Notes: a model not told the origin generated them from the letters alone. 11,183 nt of DNA from JBGRQB01 sp041725875 (GCA_041725875.1 JBGRQB010000144.1:1-11183); one strand, 5' to 3'. Numbered from the stretch's first letter, positions 1 to 6,189 are shown. Made by a program: numbers and translations.

Positions 1-1406
1 ATACTCTTTACAGCATCTTTTACGGATTCGTCTGTATTAATGAGTTTTTCAATACTGTTATAGGCGTGAATAACAGTTGAATGATCTCTTCCTCCAAAAT
101 GTAATCCAATAGTTTTTAACGAAGATTTCGTAAGCTTTTTAGATAAATACATTGCCATTTGTCGGGCAAGAACAACTTCTTTTTTACGATTCTTTTCACG
201 AACCTTATTTTCTTCAACACCGTAAAACTCGCATACATTTTTTGTAATGTAATCGATTGAAATATTAACTTCTCTGCTGGTTGATATCTCTTTAACGGTT
301 TTTTTAGCCATCTCAAGACTAATTTCCTGTGAACTTAAAGAAGCGTTTGCCAATAATTTGATCAGGCATCCTTCAAGTTCGCGAATATTTGAAGTAATAT
401 TGTGAGCTATAAACTCCAAAATATCGCGTGACAGGTTTATACCATAACTTTCACTTTTATTTTTGAGGATAGCAACTCTGGTTTCAAAATCTGGCGGCTG
501 AATGTCTGTTGTTAGACCCCACTGAAATCTTGAAACAAGCCTTTCTTTCAATCCAGCAAGTTCTTTTGGCGGTTTATCTGAAGAAAGTATAATTTGTTTA
601 CCAGACTGGTGCAATGCGTTAAAAATATGGAAGAAAAGATCCTGTGTTTTCTCTTTTCCTATAAGAAACTGAATATCGTCAATAATAAGAACATCCATAC
701 TTTTGTAGAAATTTGAGAATTCATTAACAGTGTTGTTCTGAATTGCTTCTACAAATTCTACTGTAAAAATATCGGATGATAAGTAGATTATTCTTTTTTC
801 CGGATGATTATCCAAAATTTTATTTCCAATTGCCTGCATAAGATGCGTTTTTCCGAGTCCGACACCACCATATATAAATAGTGGATTAAAAGATGTAGCT
901 CCCGGATTTTCACTTATTGCAACAGCAGCTGCGCGGGCTAATTGATTGTTTTCACCTTTAATAAAGTTTTCGAAACGATATTTACTATTAAGATAGTTTT
1001 CAAAATCTTCCTGAATTTGTTGTTTTATTTCCGGTTTTGGCGGAAATATATTTTCCGGTACGTTTTCTACTTTTACCGGAACCGGTTTAGCTATTATTGC
1101 CGGTTCAGGTTCAAAAACTTCTTCTTTCTCTTCTACAATTATATAAGCAAGTTTTCCTTCGGGTCCTAAAACCTGATTGATTGTATTGTGAATTAAAGTA
1201 TTGTAATGTTCTTCAATCCATTCTACGAAAAAATTGTTGGGAACTTGTATTTTAAGGGTTGTACTTACCAGTTCTACAGGCTTTATTGGCAGAAACCAGG
1301 TATTAAAAGTAAGAAATGGCACATTTTTTTTAATGATTTGTAAACATTCTTTCCAAACAACTTCGTGATCAATTTTCATTTTCATTACAGTATCGTTAAA
1401 CGTCAT
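1..1406 (-). CDS. dnaA: Chromosomal replication initiator DnaA (3' end cut by window edge)
   Basis: DnaA is the AAA+ ATPase that binds DnaA boxes, opens oriC and loads the replicative helicase. My reverse-strand translation gives 468 residues with no stop; E. coli DnaA is 467, so only a few residues should be missing. Domain I lies at about 10-80 (FLTFNTWFLP at 31-40). A proline/glutamate-rich linker, domain II, spans about 95-135. The AAA+ domain starts near 140, with Walker A GGVGLGKTH (180-188), Walker B VLIIDDIQFL (239-248), sensor 1 around IILSSD (272-277), arginine-finger segment KERLVSRF (287-294) and sensor 2 NIRELEG (340-346). Domain IV has the DNA-binding signature GGRDHSTVIHAY (438-449). 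The start at 1406 is the longest choice; in-frame ATGs at 1385 and 1379 are also possible because no clear Shine-Dalgarno site is visible. A DnaA box 9 bp upstream suggests autoregulation. Confidence 0.97.
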   Translation of the reverse strand, partial: MTFNDTVMKMKIDHEVVWKECLQIIKKNVPFLTFNTWFLPIKPVELVSTTLKIQVPNNFFVEWIEEHYNTLIHNTINQVLGPEGKLAYIIVEEKEEVFEPEPAIIAKPVPVKVENVPENIFPPKPEIKQQIQEDFENYLNSKYRFENFIKGENNQLARAAAVAISENPGATSFNPLFIYGGVGLGKTHLMQAIGNKILDNHPEKRIIYLSSDIFTVEFVEAIQNNTVNEFSNFYKSMDVLIIDDIQFLIGKEKTQDLFFHIFNALHQSGKQIILSSDKPPKELAGLKERLVSRFQWGLTTDIQPPDFETRVAILKNKSESYGINLSRDILEFIAHNITSNIRELEGCLIKLLANASLSSQEISLEMAKKTVKEISTSREVNISIDYITKNVCEFYGVEENKVREKNRKKEVVLARQMAMYLSKKLTKSSLKTIGLHFGGRDHSTVIHAYNSIEKLINTDESVKDAVKS

Positions 1407-1415
1407 CTAATTCAG

Positions 1416-1424
1416 TTATCCACA
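1416..1424 (+). promoter_or_regulatory. DnaA box TTATCCACA next to the dnaA start
   Basis: Exact consensus DnaA box, separated by 9 bp from the proposed dnaA start codon. It is isolated from the other boxes by over 200 bp. Its position in the dnaA leader fits binding of DnaA to its own gene and repression of transcription or translation start, which is known in several bacteria but inferred here. Confidence 0.85.
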
Positions 1425-1442
1425 AGTTTATAATAATTGTTA

Positions 1443-1587
1443 ACAGTAAATTTGAGTTCTAAATAATGTTTTGAAAAAGCTGGTACTTTTAGTTGTTTTT
1501 AGTATTCTGTAAGTCTGAGTTAGCTGTAACTTATTGTAAAATAGTAACTTACAGTAAATTTTTCTCTAAAACATTATTTCTAAGAAC
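1443..1587. repeat. Nested inverted and direct repeats in the dnaA upstream region
   Basis: AAATAATGTTTT (1461-1472) is exactly inverted at 1568-1579. The match extends with GTTCT (1456-1460) against AGAAC (1583-1587), interrupted by three extra bases on the right side. Nested inside it, CTGTAAGT (1507-1514) is inverted at 1547-1554. The direct repeat ACAGTAAATTT occurs at 1443-1453 and 1551-1561. On the DNA this could form a cruciform; if dnaA transcription starts upstream of 1587, it would fold as a structured leader in the dnaA mRNA. Its function is unknown to me. Confidence 0.6.
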
Positions 1588-1644
1588 TTCATTTTTGATA
1601 TAATGTGAAACTTTTAATAATTATTTATGTTCCACGCTTGAGAG

Positions 1645-1664
1645 TTATCCACAAGTTATCCACA
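1645..1664 (+). promoter_or_regulatory. Tandem pair of DnaA boxes (1645-1653, 1656-1664)
   Basis: Two exact TTATCCACA boxes in direct orientation whose starts are 11 bp apart, separated by the dinucleotide AG. One helical turn of spacing places two DnaA molecules on the same face of the DNA and favours cooperative binding. The same 11-bp arrangement recurs at 1960-1979. Confidence 0.9.
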
Positions 1665-1883
1665 TAGTAACTGCACTCTCACCTCGCAATGAAAATAGAC
1701 ACTATTGTGATTCTGTGCAAATTAAATTTTAAACTTTTTGCTAAGTTCTTAAAAATAAACGCTTTAAAATTTTTAAGAGATAAATAAGACTTTTACCCCT
1801 CTTTTAACATGCTTATCATGACTAATTTTGAGTTGTCAACATGTTTAAATGTCAAGTAAAAATTTGAGCATGAATAATAAAAG

Positions 1884-1892
1884 TTATCCACA
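1884..1892 (+). promoter_or_regulatory. Single DnaA box
   Basis: Exact TTATCCACA preceded by AAG, in the same orientation as the other exact boxes. It lies midway between the two box clusters. Confidence 0.85.
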
Positions 1893-1959
1893 ATTTAAAA
1901 ACTTCAAAAATGAGTTGTTTTAGGGGTTTATTTATACACCATGTTGGTAACCATAAAAG

Positions 1960-1991
1960 TTATCCACAGGTTATCCACATTATGTGAATAA
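1960..1991. promoter_or_regulatory. Triple DnaA-box cluster (two direct, one inverted)
   Basis: Exact boxes at 1960-1968 and 1971-1979 on the + strand, 11 bp apart, followed by TGTGAATAA at 1983-1991, which is TTATTCACA on the - strand and fits the relaxed consensus TTATNCACA. This is the densest box cluster in the window and the only one with an inverted partner. A perfect-loop hairpin sequence (1995-2019) follows directly, so this may be the core of the initiator-binding platform. Confidence 0.9.
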
Positions 1992-1994
1992 CTG

Positions 1995-2019
1995 TAACTT
2001 GTTGTTTAACAATAAGTTA
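1995..2019. repeat. Short hairpin sequence beside the triple DnaA-box cluster
   Basis: Positions 1995-2005 pair with 2009-2019 as an 11-bp stem containing a single G-T pair and a 3-base loop. It begins four bases after the inverted DnaA box. No T-run follows, so it is not a typical terminator. A structural role in the origin is inference. Confidence 0.5.
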
Positions 2020-2062
2020 GATGCGGTTAATATACTTTATGAACAGATATACACACTTTGGG

Positions 2063-2071
2063 TTATCCACA
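2063..2071 (+). promoter_or_regulatory. Single DnaA box
   Basis: Exact TTATCCACA preceded by GGG, same orientation as the other exact boxes, 61 bp before the last box. A weaker site, ATATACACA, lies just upstream at 2047-2055. Confidence 0.85.
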
Positions 2072-2088
2072 GATATGTTTATAAGTGG

Positions 2089-2104
2089 TGTGAAACATTT
2101 CACG
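2089..2104. promoter_or_regulatory. CRP-like palindrome TGTGA-N6-TCACG
   Basis: TGTGA (2089-2093), six bases, TCACG (2100-2104). It matches the CRP/FNR-superfamily half-sites TGTGA-N6-TCACA in nine of ten positions, and the inner GTGAAA-CA-TTTCAC is a perfect palindrome. It sits between the last two DnaA boxes. Which regulator binds, if any, cannot be told from the window. Confidence 0.4.
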
Positions 2105-2123
2105 CACTTTAATTATTAACAAG

Positions 2124-2132
2124 TTATCCACA
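2124..2132 (+). promoter_or_regulatory. Last DnaA box, bordering the AT-rich segment
   Basis: Exact TTATCCACA preceded by AAG. It is the box nearest the asparaginase gene, and it points into an AT-rich stretch of about 85 bp. A box at the border of the unwinding element is the usual bacterial arrangement. Confidence 0.85.
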
Positions 2133-2218
2133 TTCTTTTATATTCTTAATTTTGCTTTATTTATTTTGTTAGAAGCAAGTAAAATTTTTATTTTTTGGAA
2201 ATATTTTTGAGGAAAAAA
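2133..2218. other. AT-rich candidate DNA unwinding element
   Basis: This stretch directly follows the last DnaA box and is made largely of T and A runs with very few G/C bases. Base composition and position fit a DNA unwinding element. I could not find a clear array of DnaA-trio triplets here, so the assignment rests only on composition and context. Confidence 0.45.
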
Positions 2219-2235
2219 TGTGAGTAAGTTTCACA
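2219..2235. promoter_or_regulatory. Inverted repeat TGTGA-N7-TCACA upstream of ansA
   Basis: Exact five-base arms with a seven-base spacer; a classic CRP site has six, so the match is imperfect. It lies just upstream of the candidate ansA promoter, a reasonable activator position. The related sequence TGTGAAAC also occurs at 1604-1611, 2089-2096 and inverted at 2228-2235. Confidence 0.3.
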
Positions 2236-2242
2236 CTCTTAT

Positions 2243-2272
2243 TTTACCTGAAAAATGAACAAATTGTGTAAT
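2243..2272 (+). promoter_or_regulatory. Candidate sigma-70-type promoter for ansA
   Basis: TTTACC (2243-2248) and TGTAAT (2267-2272) are separated by 18 bp and would start transcription near 2279, leaving a leader of about 27 nt that includes the GAGGA ribosome-binding site at 2294-2298. In DNA this AT-rich, such a match can arise by chance. Confidence 0.35.
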
Positions 2273-2305
2273 ATTTTAATTGATAGATTATTTGAGGAAA
2301 ACTAA

Positions 2306-3286
2306 ATGAAAAATATCCTAGTTGTTTTTACCGGCGGGACTTTTTCAATGAGAATTGATGAAAAAACCGGAGGAGCCGTACCCTGCCTTAATGGTGATGA
2401 TCTGTTAAAGCTTATTCCGGGCGCAAAAGGTTTGGCAAACTTATCAACTTACGATTTTGGAATGTATCCGGGTCCGCATATGACACCCGAACTTATGCTC
2501 GATTTATCGAAAAAGGTGCAGGAATTTATTAAAAAGGATGATATTGACGGAATTATTGTAACTCACGGAACAGATACACTTGAGGAAACAGCTTATTTAC
2601 TGGATCTTACAATAAAAACAGAAAAACCAATTATTTTTATCGGTGCAATGAAAACCAGCTCCGAGCAAGATTGGGACGGACCAAGAAATCTTATAGATGC
2701 TATTCACGTTTGTAATAATGAAAATAGTAAGGGACTCGGAGTTCTTGTTGTTCTTGACGGTGAAATAAATGCGGCAAGTGAGGTAACCAAAACTCACACT
2801 GAAAAAGTGGAAACATTTCACAGTTTAGATTTTGGTGCAATGGGATTTGTTGACAGAGGAAGAGCCTTTTTTAACCGCGCACCAAGAAAACTGGAAATTA
2901 TTGAAACTGATAAACTTAATTCAAATGTTGATTTAATAAAAGTTTATGCCGGAATGGATGATAAATTTTTGAAGTTCAGTGTTGATAGCGGTACTCAGGG
3001 ACTTGTAGTAGAAGCAATGGGAGTAGGGAACGTTCCTCCCGAAGCATTTTCAGGCATAAAGTATGCTCGCGAAAAAGGTATTCCTGTTGTGCTTGTTTCA
3101 AGATGTCCGGCCGGAGAAATTCTCGATGTTTACAGTTATCCCGGCGCAGGAAAATGGTTGAGTAAAGAAGGTGTGATATTTGCTGATTATCTTAACGGAC
3201 AAAAAGCACGAATCAAACTGATTTTATGTCTGGGATTAACCAACAACCAAAATGAACTGGTAAAACTTTTTGAAGAAGAGCAATAA
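2306..3286 (+). CDS. ansA: L-asparaginase, cytoplasmic
   Basis: Hydrolyses L-asparagine to aspartate and ammonia. The 326 residues match the usual length of the bacterial asparaginase/glutaminase family. The first catalytic loop is TGGT at 9-12, with nucleophile T12; the second is THGTDTLEET at 86-95, with T89 and D90; the conserved lysine is K162 in VTKTHTEKVETF. These positions coincide with the classical E. coli numbering. The protein starts with the first beta strand (MKNILVVFTGG) and has no signal peptide, so it should be cytoplasmic. The start is supported by GAGGA at 2294-2298, seven bases before the ATG. The 3' end overlaps the next ORF by 17 nt, suggesting co-transcription. Whether it also uses glutamine cannot be decided from sequence alone. 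Confidence 0.93.
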   Translation: MKNILVVFTGGTFSMRIDEKTGGAVPCLNGDDLLKLIPGAKGLANLSTYDFGMYPGPHMTPELMLDLSKKVQEFIKKDDIDGIIVTHGTDTLEETAYLLDLTIKTEKPIIFIGAMKTSSEQDWDGPRNLIDAIHVCNNENSKGLGVLVVLDGEINAASEVTKTHTEKVETFHSLDFGAMGFVDRGRAFFNRAPRKLEIIETDKLNSNVDLIKVYAGMDDKFLKFSVDSGTQGLVVEAMGVGNVPPEAFSGIKYAREKGIPVVLVSRCPAGEILDVYSYPGAGKWLSKEGVIFADYLNGQKARIKLILCLGLTNNQNELVKLFEEEQ

Positions 3287-3800
3287 CTATAAAGATATAT
3301 TTTCAAAATGGAAAGGCTCACTCATTTTATTTCCGTTCTATATTTATTACGGAATTAAAATGGGTGAGTTTACTTTTATTGATAATCTTAACCTCTTGAT
3401 TCACGAAGGGGGGCACGGAATATTCAGAATTTTCGGCGATTTTATCTACACACTGGGCGGAACTCTGATGCAGATTATTATTCCATCTCTGTGTGTCTGG
3501 TATGCTGTTTCAAATAAAAAGAAATTTCTTGTTCAGCTTTTTATTTTGTGGTTAGGACAAAATTTAATGAATATTAGTGTTTATGCTGCCGATGCACGCG
3601 AAAGATTACTGCCGCTTCTTGGCGGAAATAAAGTTTATCACGACTGGCACTGGATGCTGAGCAGACTCAATATATTAGAGTATGATGATATTATTGGGCT
3701 GGCATTTTATTTAACCGGAATAGGCTGTTTTATCATTTCATTTCTCTTCCCGGTTCTATATAAAGAATATGAAAAAGTTGATATAGAACTCGATCTGTAA
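3270..3800 (+). CDS. Small membrane protein with HEGGH motif, putative metallopeptidase-like
   Basis: A 176-residue protein that I cannot name. HEGGH lies at 45-49 in LLIHEGGHGIFRIFG, resembling the HExxH zinc site of metallopeptidases. Further conserved-looking segments are LGGTLMQ (62-68), WLGQN (94-98), AADARERLLPLLGG (106-119) and HDWHWML (124-130); D108 or the two later histidines could be further metal ligands. Hydrophobic stretches at about 18-29, 59-80, 84-103 and 139-162 suggest a multi-pass membrane protein. I recall similar uncharacterised proteins with HEAGH and HDWH motifs in other bacteria. The frame has a stop at 3261-3263, so the only long start is TTG at 3270, inside the asparaginase gene and probably translated by coupling. 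The next in-frame ATG (residue 31) would remove the first hydrophobic segment. Proteolysis is inference. Confidence 0.75.
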   Translation: MKKSNNYKDIFSKWKGSLILFPFYIYYGIKMGEFTFIDNLNLLIHEGGHGIFRIFGDFIYTLGGTLMQIIIPSLCVWYAVSNKKKFLVQLFILWLGQNLMNISVYAADARERLLPLLGGNKVYHDWHWMLSRLNILEYDDIIGLAFYLTGIGCFIISFLFPVLYKEYEKVDIELDL

Positions 3801-3985
3801 ATCTTTTAACTTTAATTAATTTGCATATTAATTATTGACTTAAAAATAATGGCATTTCTTTTGATTAATTAAATTGTTTTCTTGTTAATAAGTTTCGTCG
3901 TTTTGATTAACAGGACTGAATTTAATATATTTAGTAAAGTTACCGATTAAATAATATCTGAAAATCAATTTTTATCCGGGTTTAT
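3801..3985. promoter_or_regulatory. AT-rich intergenic region upstream of motA, with candidate promoter
   Basis: No gene is seen in these 185 bp. TAATTAAT (3813-3820) is inverted at 3827-3834 around a six-base spacer. TTTTGATTAA occurs twice (3859-3868 and 3901-3910). TTTG at 3902-3905 followed 20 bp later by TATATTTA (3926-3933) matches seven of eight bases of the Bacteroidetes-type -7 element TAnnTTTG with its -33 TTTG. This would put a motAB start near 3940. The repeated TTTTGATTAA could be a regulator site. All of this is weak in such AT-rich DNA. Confidence 0.3.
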
Positions 3986-4792
3986 ATGAAAAAATTAGCA
4001 AAAGATACTGTATTAGGCATACTTCTTGGAGTTATTTTATTCGCGTATGCAATTTTCTCAAGTACTGATAACTACTTGATGTTTTTGAGCTTACCGAGTT
4101 TATTAATGGTAATAGGAGGTACAGTTGCCGGCACTTTTATATCGTTTAAGTTTACCGATATAAAATCAGCTTTCAGAGAGTTAAGAGGTATCTTTGTTCC
4201 TGAAAAGATAAACCCTGAATCTTTATATAAAGAGGTAAAAAATATAATTACCTGGGCCAGAATACTTAAAATGGATGGTTTGCAGGGATTGGAAAAAGAG
4301 ATTGAACGTGTAAAAATTACCGATCCGTTTGTAAAATATGGCGGTGAATTAATTGTAACAGGTTATAAAGGTGACGAATTAAGAAAAATGCTTACCAACT
4401 TTGCAGAAACAACTTACGAAAGAAATATCACCGGTTCCTACATACTTAAAACAATGGCTACATTTGCACCCGGATTCGGGATGCTTGGTACGGTTATCGG
4501 ACTTATAATAATGCTTGATAAAATGGACGGAAACCCCGAAGCTTTGGGAAAAGGACTTGCATTTGCGCTTATGACAACTTTATATGGTGTGTTTTTTGCA
4601 AATCTTCTATTTAAACCCGCTGCTGAAAAAGCTAAACAAAAACAAGAAACAATGAGATTAAGAAATCTTCTTGTAACCGAAGGTTTTGTTCTTTTGGGCG
4701 AAAATAAAGACTCCATTCTAATTCAGGATATGCTAAACAGCTTTATGGATTCTTCATTTCACTTCTCTGTTATAAAAAGAGATGAATTATAA
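3986..4792 (+). CDS. motA: Flagellar-type stator protein MotA/PomA
   Basis: MotA surrounds MotB in the inner-membrane stator and turns ion flow into rotation. The 268-residue length is typical. Four membrane helices are visible at about 7-25, 33-54, 157-178 and 189-209, with a large cytoplasmic loop between the second and third containing the family segment ITWARILKMDGLQGLEKEI (88-106). TM3 has the motif APGFGMLGTVIGLI (161-174), whose P162 corresponds to the conserved proline of E. coli MotA. LLFKPAAEKA (207-216) holds the second conserved proline, P211. The style of TM3 and TM4 resembles PomA/MotP more than E. coli MotA, hinting at sodium use, but this is not proven. No strong Shine-Dalgarno site precedes the ATG. 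motB follows after 11 nt. Confidence 0.93.
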   Translation: MKKLAKDTVLGILLGVILFAYAIFSSTDNYLMFLSLPSLLMVIGGTVAGTFISFKFTDIKSAFRELRGIFVPEKINPESLYKEVKNIITWARILKMDGLQGLEKEIERVKITDPFVKYGGELIVTGYKGDELRKMLTNFAETTYERNITGSYILKTMATFAPGFGMLGTVIGLIIMLDKMDGNPEALGKGLAFALMTTLYGVFFANLLFKPAAEKAKQKQETMRLRNLLVTEGFVLLGENKDSILIQDMLNSFMDSSFHFSVIKRDEL

Positions 4793-4795
4793 GGA
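4791..4795 (+). promoter_or_regulatory. Ribosome-binding site deciding the GTG start of motB
   Basis: AAGGA overlaps the motA stop codon and lies eight bases before GTG at 4804. It supports translation from this GTG rather than from internal ATGs (residues 131 or 170), and therefore supports the reality of the long N-terminal extension of MotB. Confidence 0.7.
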
Positions 4796-4803
4796 ATACC
4801 AAA

Positions 4804-6135
4804 GTGGATAGAGAGATAATAGCCAACATTAAAAATCCGGAAGAACTTCAGGCTTATATACAAAATAAAGTCGAAGAAGAAATTCGTCTGAAACATTTTG
4901 AGATTAAGGATGAAAGAACAGAGCTTGAAAAACAAAAAGTTAATATAGCTGCAAAACTCAAAAAAGTTGAAGAAAATGAAAAAAAGCTTGAAGCAAAGGT
5001 TTCTGATATAAATGAGAAGATAAAAGTTCAGATCGAAAAGCAGGAAAGAGTTATTTCTGAAAAGAAAAAAGATCTAGAACGAAAACTCATTGAAAATGAA
5101 AAGCAGCTCGAACGAAAGTTTGCCGATAGAGAAAGAGAACTTGAGAATAAAGAGAAAAACATAAATAAAAAAGCACTTGAAACTGAATCAAAAATGAATG
5201 CTGAACTACAAAGGCGTGAAAGAGAAATTGAGCGAAAAAGGATTATAGAAGAGAGAAAAATCCCTAATATTGTACAAAAAGCTCAAGATGAGATCAGAGT
5301 TCAAAAAAAGATGCTTGAAGATGAAAAGAAAAAAATTGAAAAAAAACTCTTTGATCTGAAGCGAAAACAAAAAGAAGTATCCAAACGTGAAAGTGATGTT
5401 AATCGTCGCGAAGATAAACACACTCACCGCGATGAAAATACTTTTGTAAAAAGCAGAATAAAAAAAGAAGATGATGATTCAGACAGCTGGTTAACAACTT
5501 ATTCAGATGTTATTACACTCCTTCTTACACTTTTTGTTTTTATGTTTACGGTTGCAAAAGTAGATACAGAAAATATGGAAGAGCTTCAGGCAGCAATTAA
5601 TATTGCTTTGCTTAAAAAAAGTGGCGACCAGATTTTGCAAAAAGGGGATGTAAGAGAACCTGTTTTTGCAACTATGAAAAAGAAACTCCAGAATATATTT
5701 AAAGAAAATAACGTAAGTGAGCACGTCAGTTTAACTGTTACCGATGACGGAGTAAAACTCGAACTGGCGAGTTCTGCCGTGTATGATCTTGGTTCTGCAA
5801 ATATAAAAAGAGAAATGGAACCGGTTTTAGGCGAAATTTCCGGAATTTTACTTGGAATTGATAATGGCGATATTTCAATTGAAGTTGAAGGACACACAGA
5901 TAATATTCCTATAAATACAATCCAATTTCCATCTAACTGGGAGCTTTCTGCAAACAGAGCAACAAATATTGTTAAGTTTTTTATTGAAAAAGGAGTTAAT
6001 CCGCAAAAACTGAGAGCATCAGGTTTTGCAGATTCCAGACCCAAAGTTCCTAATGTTGACAGAGATGGAAAATCTATTCCGGCTAATCAGGCAAAAAACA
6101 GAAGAGTTGAAATCTATATAGGAAAACCACGATAA
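4804..6135 (+). CDS. motB: Stator protein MotB/PomB with a long charged N-terminal coiled-coil extension
   Basis: MotB anchors the stator to peptidoglycan and carries the ion-binding aspartate. Of 443 residues, the C-terminal half is standard: WLTTYSDVITLLLTLFVFM (229-247) is the single membrane helix with D235 as the ion-binding residue, then a plug-like segment (about 254-270), then an OmpA-like domain with EGHTDNIPI (362-370), NWELSANRA (378-386) and NRRVEIYI (432-439). The N-terminal half is unusual: residues about 25-222 are almost entirely K, E, R, Q, D, I and L in heptad-like patterns without prolines except at 154, predicted as coiled coil or a single long helix. It should lie in the cytoplasm, where normal MotB has a tail of some 20-30 residues. 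AAGGA before the GTG start and one continuous frame argue against an artefact. Confidence 0.92.
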   Translation: MDREIIANIKNPEELQAYIQNKVEEEIRLKHFEIKDERTELEKQKVNIAAKLKKVEENEKKLEAKVSDINEKIKVQIEKQERVISEKKKDLERKLIENEKQLERKFADRERELENKEKNINKKALETESKMNAELQRREREIERKRIIEERKIPNIVQKAQDEIRVQKKMLEDEKKKIEKKLFDLKRKQKEVSKRESDVNRREDKHTHRDENTFVKSRIKKEDDDSDSWLTTYSDVITLLLTLFVFMFTVAKVDTENMEELQAAINIALLKKSGDQILQKGDVREPVFATMKKKLQNIFKENNVSEHVSLTVTDDGVKLELASSAVYDLGSANIKREMEPVLGEISGILLGIDNGDISIEVEGHTDNIPINTIQFPSNWELSANRATNIVKFFIEKGVNPQKLRASGFADSRPKVPNVDRDGKSIPANQAKNRRVEIYIGKPR

Positions 6136-6189
6136 TTTTATAAAATTTTAATATTTATTATATTTGCTGCTCAATTTTAGAGGAAAAAG

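Larger units (their letters stand above)
1407..2305. other. oriC: Putative chromosomal replication origin (oriC), gene-free region between dnaA and ansA
   Basis: This 899-bp gap between divergent genes has no credible ORF. It holds eight exact TTATCCACA DnaA boxes, all reading on the + strand, and one inverted TTATTCACA. Exact 9-mers at this density cannot be chance. The boxes fall at 1416, 1645, 1656, 1884, 1960, 1971, 1983 (inverted), 2063 and 2124. Weaker one-mismatch sites are TTATACACC (1932-1940) and ATATACACA (2047-2055). The region also carries inverted repeats (1443-1587, 1995-2019, 2089-2104, 2219-2235) and an AT-rich stretch after the last box. Location beside dnaA is typical of bacterial origins. 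I could not identify a convincing run of DnaA-trio triplets after any box, so the exact unwinding site is uncertain. Confidence 0.9.

Noticed and set aside
942..1169. A forward open frame inside dnaA, and a reverse one at 116-316 in a different frame
   Set aside because: Low-complexity F/Y-rich or K-rich products overlapping dnaA, which has full domain evidence.
2133..2160. DnaA-trio array after the last DnaA box
   Set aside because: The triplets do not keep a consistent three-base pattern; only the AT-richness can be supported.
4438..6044. Several reverse-strand open frames within motA and motB (4438-4716, 5206-5427, 5503-5724, 5586-6044)
   Set aside because: They lie opposite strongly supported genes, have no recognisable domains and no ribosome-binding sites.
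3986..6135. Zorya-type anti-phage motor (ZorAB)
   Set aside because: MotA has normal length without the long ZorA tail, the extension is on MotB instead, and no helicase or nuclease partner genes are nearby.
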